64,000 nucleotides of DNA, from the NCBI RefSeq assembly GCF_963678635.1, contig NC_087065.1:67113374-67177373 (forward strand). The letters run 5' to 3'. This document shows positions 60,401-64,000 of this stretch, piece by piece. The notes under the pieces are model-generated. The model saw only the letters and a list, made by a program, of their open reading frames with translations. It did not search any database and had not been told where the DNA came from. The position numbers were made by a program, and so were the translations under genes. This DNA comes from Symsagittifera roscoffensis. Its lineage: Eukaryota; Xenacoelomorpha; Acoela; Convolutidae. Positions within the stretch are counted from its first letter, which is position 1, and each line of letters opens with the position of its first letter.

Positions 60401-61687
60401 ATAGCGACCGCATGGACTTGACCACTCTTTTTAAATCGACTGTCCATTTACCTGTAGTTGAAGAGAACCAGAGTATCTCCGTCCTTCAGTTTTCCCTCCT
60501 CGAAGTCAGGTCCCACCACTATCGGCTTCATGAACTCATCCGTCTGTCTCTCCTCTCCCTCCTTCGCATACCTGTCCTCCATCAACTTCACTGCTGCATC
60601 TCCATCTGCCACTCGCTCCCCTTTCCTCTGAGTCAGCATCTCGTACGCAACCTAGGAGGCACAGACAGTCAGTCATCAATCCGATATTCCAATGAGCCGA
60701 AAAACGTTTGTCCACGCCAAAACCCTCATCAATTAATAGAAAACTCATTACAGTCAGATTTGAACAGAAATAGCGTCCGTAATTTGGTCTTCAGTTCTTA
60801 ATCGTGGGATTTTTTATATGCACCAAAATGGGATTTTTTTATATTCAAACTTTAAACAACTTGTTTGTAATTTTAAACAACTTGTTTGTTCCCTTCTAGC
60901 AAACGAATTTGTTTATTTATAACTTGCATGAAATGCTAAGACTACAACAATTTCACGAAATGCTAAAATTAATAAACATTCGCATTATGACACATAATAT
61001 ATAATAAACATTCGCATTGCATTTTGGCACTGAATAATGTGTTCTTAGCTATTTATTCTAACTTACCTGCACTCGTTCCCATCTCTTATCCCTGTCCATT
61101 GCATAATACCTGCCAACCACATCCGCCAACTTCCCATAGCCTATACTCTTGAAATGCTCCAACGTAGTCTTCAGGTATCCAACTCCAGTTATAGGTCTCG
61201 TATCTCTCCCATCCCCGATGAAATGCAAGTACGCATCCTTCACACCCTCTCTTTTCGCCGCCTCAAAAAGCGCCATCATGTGATTTATGTGCCCGTGCAC
61301 ACCTCCGTCCGAGACCAAACCCATAAAATGGATTCTATTATTCGTCGACTTTGCTTTCTCAAATGCCTTCTTCAGATTTGGAATATTATACAGCCCCTTC
61401 TTCGGGTCTTCTCTGTGATCTACGGCTAAGTTGATCCGAACAAGGTCTTGATATAGAGCCCGGCCAGATCCGATTGTCAAGTGACCGACTTCACTGTTTC
61501 CCATTAGCCCCTCAGGTAGGCCGACAGCCAAACCGGAAGCGTCAATTGTTGTCGCACGAGGAGTATCTGCAGCTAATGCGTCCATCACAGGTGTTTCAGC
61601 AGCCTTGATTGCATTGCCTTCCGTGTTGTCTGATATTCCCCAGCCATCAATCACGATTAGACAAACTTTGTTATCAGTTGATGCCAT
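51473..61687 (-). CDS. ipgm: 2,3-bisphosphoglycerate-independent phosphoglycerate mutase
   Basis: Interconverts 3- and 2-phosphoglycerate in glycolysis and gluconeogenesis through a metal-dependent phosphoserine intermediate. Exons on the minus strand: 61687-61067, 60651-60452, 54251-54110, 53181-52956, 52611-52343, 51598-51473. All introns are GT-AG and phases agree, giving 527 residues, close to family length (about 510-540). Diagnostic residues are present: N-terminal metal site VIDGWG; catalytic serine in MGNSEVGHLTIGSGR; IGDGRDT; VVGRYYAMDRD; NFAPPDMVGHTG; the second metal site TSDHGNAE; and PHTAHTTSRVPF. TGA directly precedes the ATG in frame, which supports the start. No break is seen. 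The family is alkaline-phosphatase-like and unrelated to the cofactor-dependent enzyme of vertebrates. Intron 2 is 6.2 kb and full of repeats; intron 5 holds two MITE-like elements. Confidence 0.96.
51655..51990. mobile_element. hAT-type MITE
   Basis: Ends are CAGTAGCGGATTTAGG and the inverted CCTAGATCCGCGCCTG. This is the CAG-GCGGAT terminal repeat type known for hAT transposons. Flanking 8-mers TTTTAAAC and TTTTCAAC agree at seven of eight positions, as expected for a hAT target duplication. The inside has no ORF and contains GGCGCCTTAGGCGCC. It lies in intron 5 of the phosphoglycerate mutase gene. Confidence 0.72.
52021..52285. mobile_element. Foldback element with nested inverted repeats
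   Basis: Outer arms at 52037-52093 and 52211-52267 are reverse complements with a few differences (TTGTAATTGCGTT / AACGCAATTACAA, TTCGAACTT / AAGTTCGAA). Inner arms at about 52094-52113 and 52136-52155 also pair (CATCTTTGAAGTGACG / CGTCATTTCAAAGATG). There is no ORF. It lies in intron 5 of the phosphoglycerate mutase gene, next to a hAT-type MITE. Confidence 0.68.
53430..53912 (+). repeat. 0.42-0.45 kb dispersed repeat, near full copy
   Basis: CAGTAGCCAACTGAGAGTTG start, ACCCAATTTGAGAAAACTGG and TGACCTTTACATATTTGCTG landmarks, and CCTTTATAAGAGTCTTCACT at the end. It fills most of the phosphoglycerate mutase intron between exons 54251-54110 and 53181-52956. Confidence 0.72.
54600..56440. repeat. 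Satellite-like array, ~150-170 bp unit
   Basis: The motif GAGTACTCTGACAGC, a CC(A)ACTA-type stretch and AGGGTTGGGAATTTCAAA recurs near 54620, 54775, 54920, 55085, 55255, 55425, 55935, 56065 and 56265. Spacing is about 148-170 bp where uninterrupted. Units have diverged considerably. One unit is split by the hAT-type MITE 55576-55929. Confidence 0.75.
55576..55929. mobile_element. hAT-type MITE inserted in a satellite array
   Basis: Same family as 51655-51990: ends CAGTGGATTTAATGGGG and CCTAGATCCGCCCCTACT, the same internal GGCGTCTTAGACGCCAATAT segment, and flanking 8-mers CGATACCA and CGATAGTA (six of eight). It splits one unit of the roughly 165 bp satellite. Confidence 0.7.
57040..57140 (-). 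repeat. Third tRNA-like SINE remnant
   Basis: The minus strand carries GAAGGGCTTACACACCAAGA then GGTCATTGGTTCCAATCCGG, with a B-box-like GGTTCCAATCC. It is flanked by AT-rich DNA and no poly(A) tail was identified. Confidence 0.3.
57425..57610 (-). mobile_element. Hairpin/tRNA-like repeat, truncated
   Basis: Begins with AGAAGCGAAGCTGGGCTTCG (perfect hairpin GCGAAGC/GCTTCGC) and contains the tRNA-like core ACCTGCGACCTCGAGATTTG with TTCTCATGCCCCGCCCACCT. The body is missing. It lies in intron 2 of the phosphoglycerate mutase gene. Confidence 0.55.
57620..59200. other. Intron of phosphoglycerate mutase, AT-rich, little structure
   Basis: Only a short hairpin end of the tRNA-like family is seen (AAGCGAAGTTGAGCTTCGCA at about 58322) plus a similar CACAGAGGCGAATTAGAGC near 57942. 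Several poly(A)/poly(T) runs; no exon candidates. Confidence 0.5.
59206..59265. repeat. Inverted repeat with 26 nt loop (first of a pair)
   Basis: A perfect 17 bp arm (ATTTTAACAAGAAATCT at 59206-59222) pairs with 59249-59265 around the 26 nt loop 59223-59248 (contains CTCGCCAACTAACCACCC). Confidence 0.85.
59265..59474. repeat. Long inverted repeat with the same 26 nt loop (second of a pair)
   Basis: Arms of about 92 bp (59265-59356 and 59383-59474) are nearly perfect reverse complements. The loop 59357-59382 is identical to the loop of the adjoining hairpin at 59206-59265. The short ORFs overlapping here are by-products. Confidence 0.88.
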
Positions 61688-61994
61688 TCAAAAACTAGAA
61701 AACAAACAATGTAGAGAGATGGACAAGGCCTTCTTAAATCATCAGCAGCAGGTTGATCTAATTATGATTCAGAATTTTCCAATCAGAAAAATCAGCTGCA
61801 ATTTTCGAAGGAAGATTCATCTCGTCCTTTATAAGGAAATTGAATCAGTACCGAATTTCAGATTGGGTGCTCCCACCTTGAAAATTCGACTCCATTGTCC
61901 TCCAAAGTTAACCCTTTTTTTTGCAATTTTACATCCATTTTTGGTCAACATACTCCAATTTTTCACTGGAAGTGCGCAAAACGGCGTTATCTCT

Positions 61995-62350
61995 CAAAAT
62001 TTACAGACAAAGAAAAAGTTGTGCTTCACAAAATACAAGCGAGAATATGACAAAAAGCAGCTCTATCAAGTTCAATAAGAACAAATAGAAACAAGCCTCG
62101 AATGAGTAAAAATTCGGCTACGTCTCGGATTCAAACATACTTCCTACTGCGACCTAGAAATTATAAGTTTCACTCCCTAACCAGTCACTCTCAATTAAAA
62201 CCAAACACAAGCCACACATAAACCAGAGAACAGATGCTATGCAATTTCCAATGCTACAGTGAAATTTTCATATAAGTGAACACTTTCAATAAACATTTTT
62301 ATTTTCGAGGTTCGTACTAATACACTAGCTGCTCGCAAGTGTAAATATGG
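61995..62350 (-). mobile_element. Same hairpin/tRNA-like repeat family, full-length copy
   Basis: Shares with the 22.3 kb copy the GTTGTGCTTCACAAAATACA end, the CTGCGACCTAGA core of the tRNA-like domain (about 62117-62190) and the body with CCAGAGAACAGATGCTATGC through CACTTTCAATAAACATTT. It lies in the spacer between NOC2 and the phosphoglycerate mutase gene. Confidence 0.6.
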
Positions 62351-62881
62351 GAAACAGACAAATGTTGTAAATAAGTGGCTTAACTTTACAGCGACACGTA
62401 ATAAAAATATTCTTGGAAGTTGATCTTCAATCTGAATATATTCAAAAATTCAAAGCTGATTTGGTTTTGAGACAAAGCGCTATCTCAAAACACAAGTTTG
62501 TGCACAGCAATGCAAGTAATGGCAATGTGACGCTCCGATAGTGATGGTGCCCAGCTCTTCAAAGTAAGTCATAGCTTAGGAGGCGCTGAAGTCATTAAAA
62601 ACAAATTTTTTCGAACACTCGACACATTTTTCAAGCCCTCAAAACTTGGCTTAAAATGTGAGAATTTCAATGAATTGCTCGCTTGTACAATAACTTTAAC
62701 CCAATAATATACATCGGTGAATTTTTTCATTACGAAGCTCAAGAAATTGAATTCAGTAAAATGCCATTAAGCACTCTGCATCTTAATTTGTCTGCTACAA
62801 ACACACTCATTCACAACAAGACTAAAAACAAGTTTTCGCAAGTTTCGAATTTCAGAGAAAAAATTAAGCTACAAGCTTGGC

Positions 62882-64000
62882 TCACACATTTTTAGCACCT
62901 TTTTTCTTGCCTTTCTTTTTTGAAATCATTGAATGATTCGTCTTGAAATACTTCTTCTGCTTTTTATATGACTTCATTTCATTGTCGCTGTTGGAATAAG
63001 ACAGATTTTTTGCTGCTTTGTTTTTTGCTTCAATTTCTACAAACTTTTTGTAAAACTTCGAAATGCACGACTTTCCCTCTTTTTCCATACTTTGTTCCCA
63101 CTTTTTGATTTCATCCGCATCTTGTACTGAAAATGTTACCCTTTCTCTTTCACTGGCTATAAACTGGGCACTTTCTTCCATTTTCTCGACTAACTGTTTA
63201 AATTTCTGGCAGTATTCTCTGTTCTCACAAACTTTCAAAAACTTCCGTATATGGACAATAGGCATAAGAAACAGTTCGGGTGAAGCTATACTGTATGCAT
63301 GTAAGTTCATGACCTCAAGAATCAATCTGTACATGCGTTCTGTGATGCAATCGAGGAATCCCTTTTCGGTCAAATCACTCTCCGAGAAGCGAACAGTTCC
63401 CGAGAGGTTAAAAGGCCGAACACTCAGCTTCTTCGGCCTTGTATTGAAATCAGTCTGCGAGAAAATGTCAAGAATATGTTGGAAAATGGGAATGAACTTG
63501 CCGGTGCTCTTGGCCAACATTGTCAACATGTCAACACAGTGGAATCTGAACAAGCAATCAATTCAAAAGATCAGCTTTCAATTGTGCATTCCGTGTTTTT
63601 AAGTCCTTATTCTTCGTGCTTCAACAATCTTATGAACGAGGCACTATTTTTATTACTCCATATTCATAGATAAATCATCAAAAAATTTATTGGCAAAACT
63701 TTTTTGAGACATGATGATACCCTAATCAAAGTACGCTAATACTCGAACTCATACGCTAATACTAATACACAAACTCAACTCTCTTCCATACTGATTTTTT
63801 ATACAAATTTTTAATCTGATTCAGTAACTAAAGAAAGATATAGACGTTATTCAAGATCAAATCACTCACCTTAATGGGTAGAATCTAGGACCACAAGCGT
63901 ATGAAATGATTTCTTTGATAGTCTCCACAATTGGATACACAAGCGAGCTCAAGATCCCATAGTTTTTAATTGACCCATACAAAGATACCCACAAGTACAA
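62882..64000 (-). CDS. NOC2L: Nucleolar complex protein 2 (NOC2), 3' part, cut by the window edge
   Basis: NOC2 works with NOC1/NOC3 in maturation and export of pre-60S ribosomal particles. Two exons are in the window on the minus strand: an internal one running from the edge (64000) to 63870, and a terminal one 63545-62882 ending in a stop. They join in phase across a GT-AG intron (AG plus A makes Arg). The join reads FYPLR then FHCVDMLT, matching FYPLRLHC in vertebrate NOC2L. Further matches are KFIPIFQHILDIF, DFNTRPKKLS, SPELFLMPIVHIRKFL and YCQKFKQLVEKMEESAQFI, followed by a lysine-rich tail (KKKGKKKGAKN) typical of nucleolar proteins. The N-terminal part lies beyond the window. It is on the same strand as the phosphoglycerate mutase gene, 1.2 kb upstream of it. 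Confidence 0.93.

Noticed and set aside
22432-62190. Functional tRNA genes at the tRNA-like domains
   Set aside because: A- and B-box-like motifs are present but acceptor stems do not pair and each sits inside a longer repeat; they are tRNA-derived elements.

Overview
The window is AT-rich animal DNA: long introns, dense non-coding repeats, and coding exons bounded by GT-AG splice sites. The conserved proteins are metazoan in character. An intact cofactor-independent phosphoglycerate mutase (present in nematodes, absent from vertebrates) points to an invertebrate, but I cannot place it further. There are no bacterial operon features, so CDS entries below are spliced models with exon ends read by eye.

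Layout. (1) 3.3-24.4 kb, minus strand: a 14-exon AP-3 complex beta-subunit gene. Its 8.2 kb intron (10.7-19.0 kb) contains a complete gene on the opposite strand encoding a claudin-like four-membrane-span protein. (2) 24.4-32.3 kb: transposon graveyard with two decayed non-LTR retrotransposons and a decayed Ty1/copia element. (3) 32.6-34.4 kb: a 570 bp tandem repeat, next to an unrecognised minus-strand gene (34.5-39.1 kb). (4) 39-44.6 kb: mostly empty, with a candidate orphan exon and a transposase-like fragment. (5) 44.7-50.8 kb: two unrecognised genes arranged head to head. The minus-strand one has a SINE inserted in a coding exon, and the plus-strand one carries a broken DNA polymerase B fragment in an intron. 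Two minisatellites lie nearby. (6) 51.5-61.7 kb, minus strand: complete 6-exon phosphoglycerate mutase gene. Its 6.2 kb intron holds a roughly 165 bp satellite, a hAT-type MITE and twin hairpins sharing one loop sequence. (7) 62.9-64.0 kb, minus strand: the 3' end of the NOC2 ribosome-biogenesis gene, cut by the window edge.

The genes serve unrelated housekeeping roles (endosome-lysosome trafficking, glycolysis, 60S ribosome assembly), and nothing indicates a shared pathway. Much of the rest is repeat: a 0.42-0.45 kb dispersed family, a hairpin-ended family with an internal tRNA-Ser/Leu-like domain, hAT-type MITEs, foldback elements and local tandem arrays.
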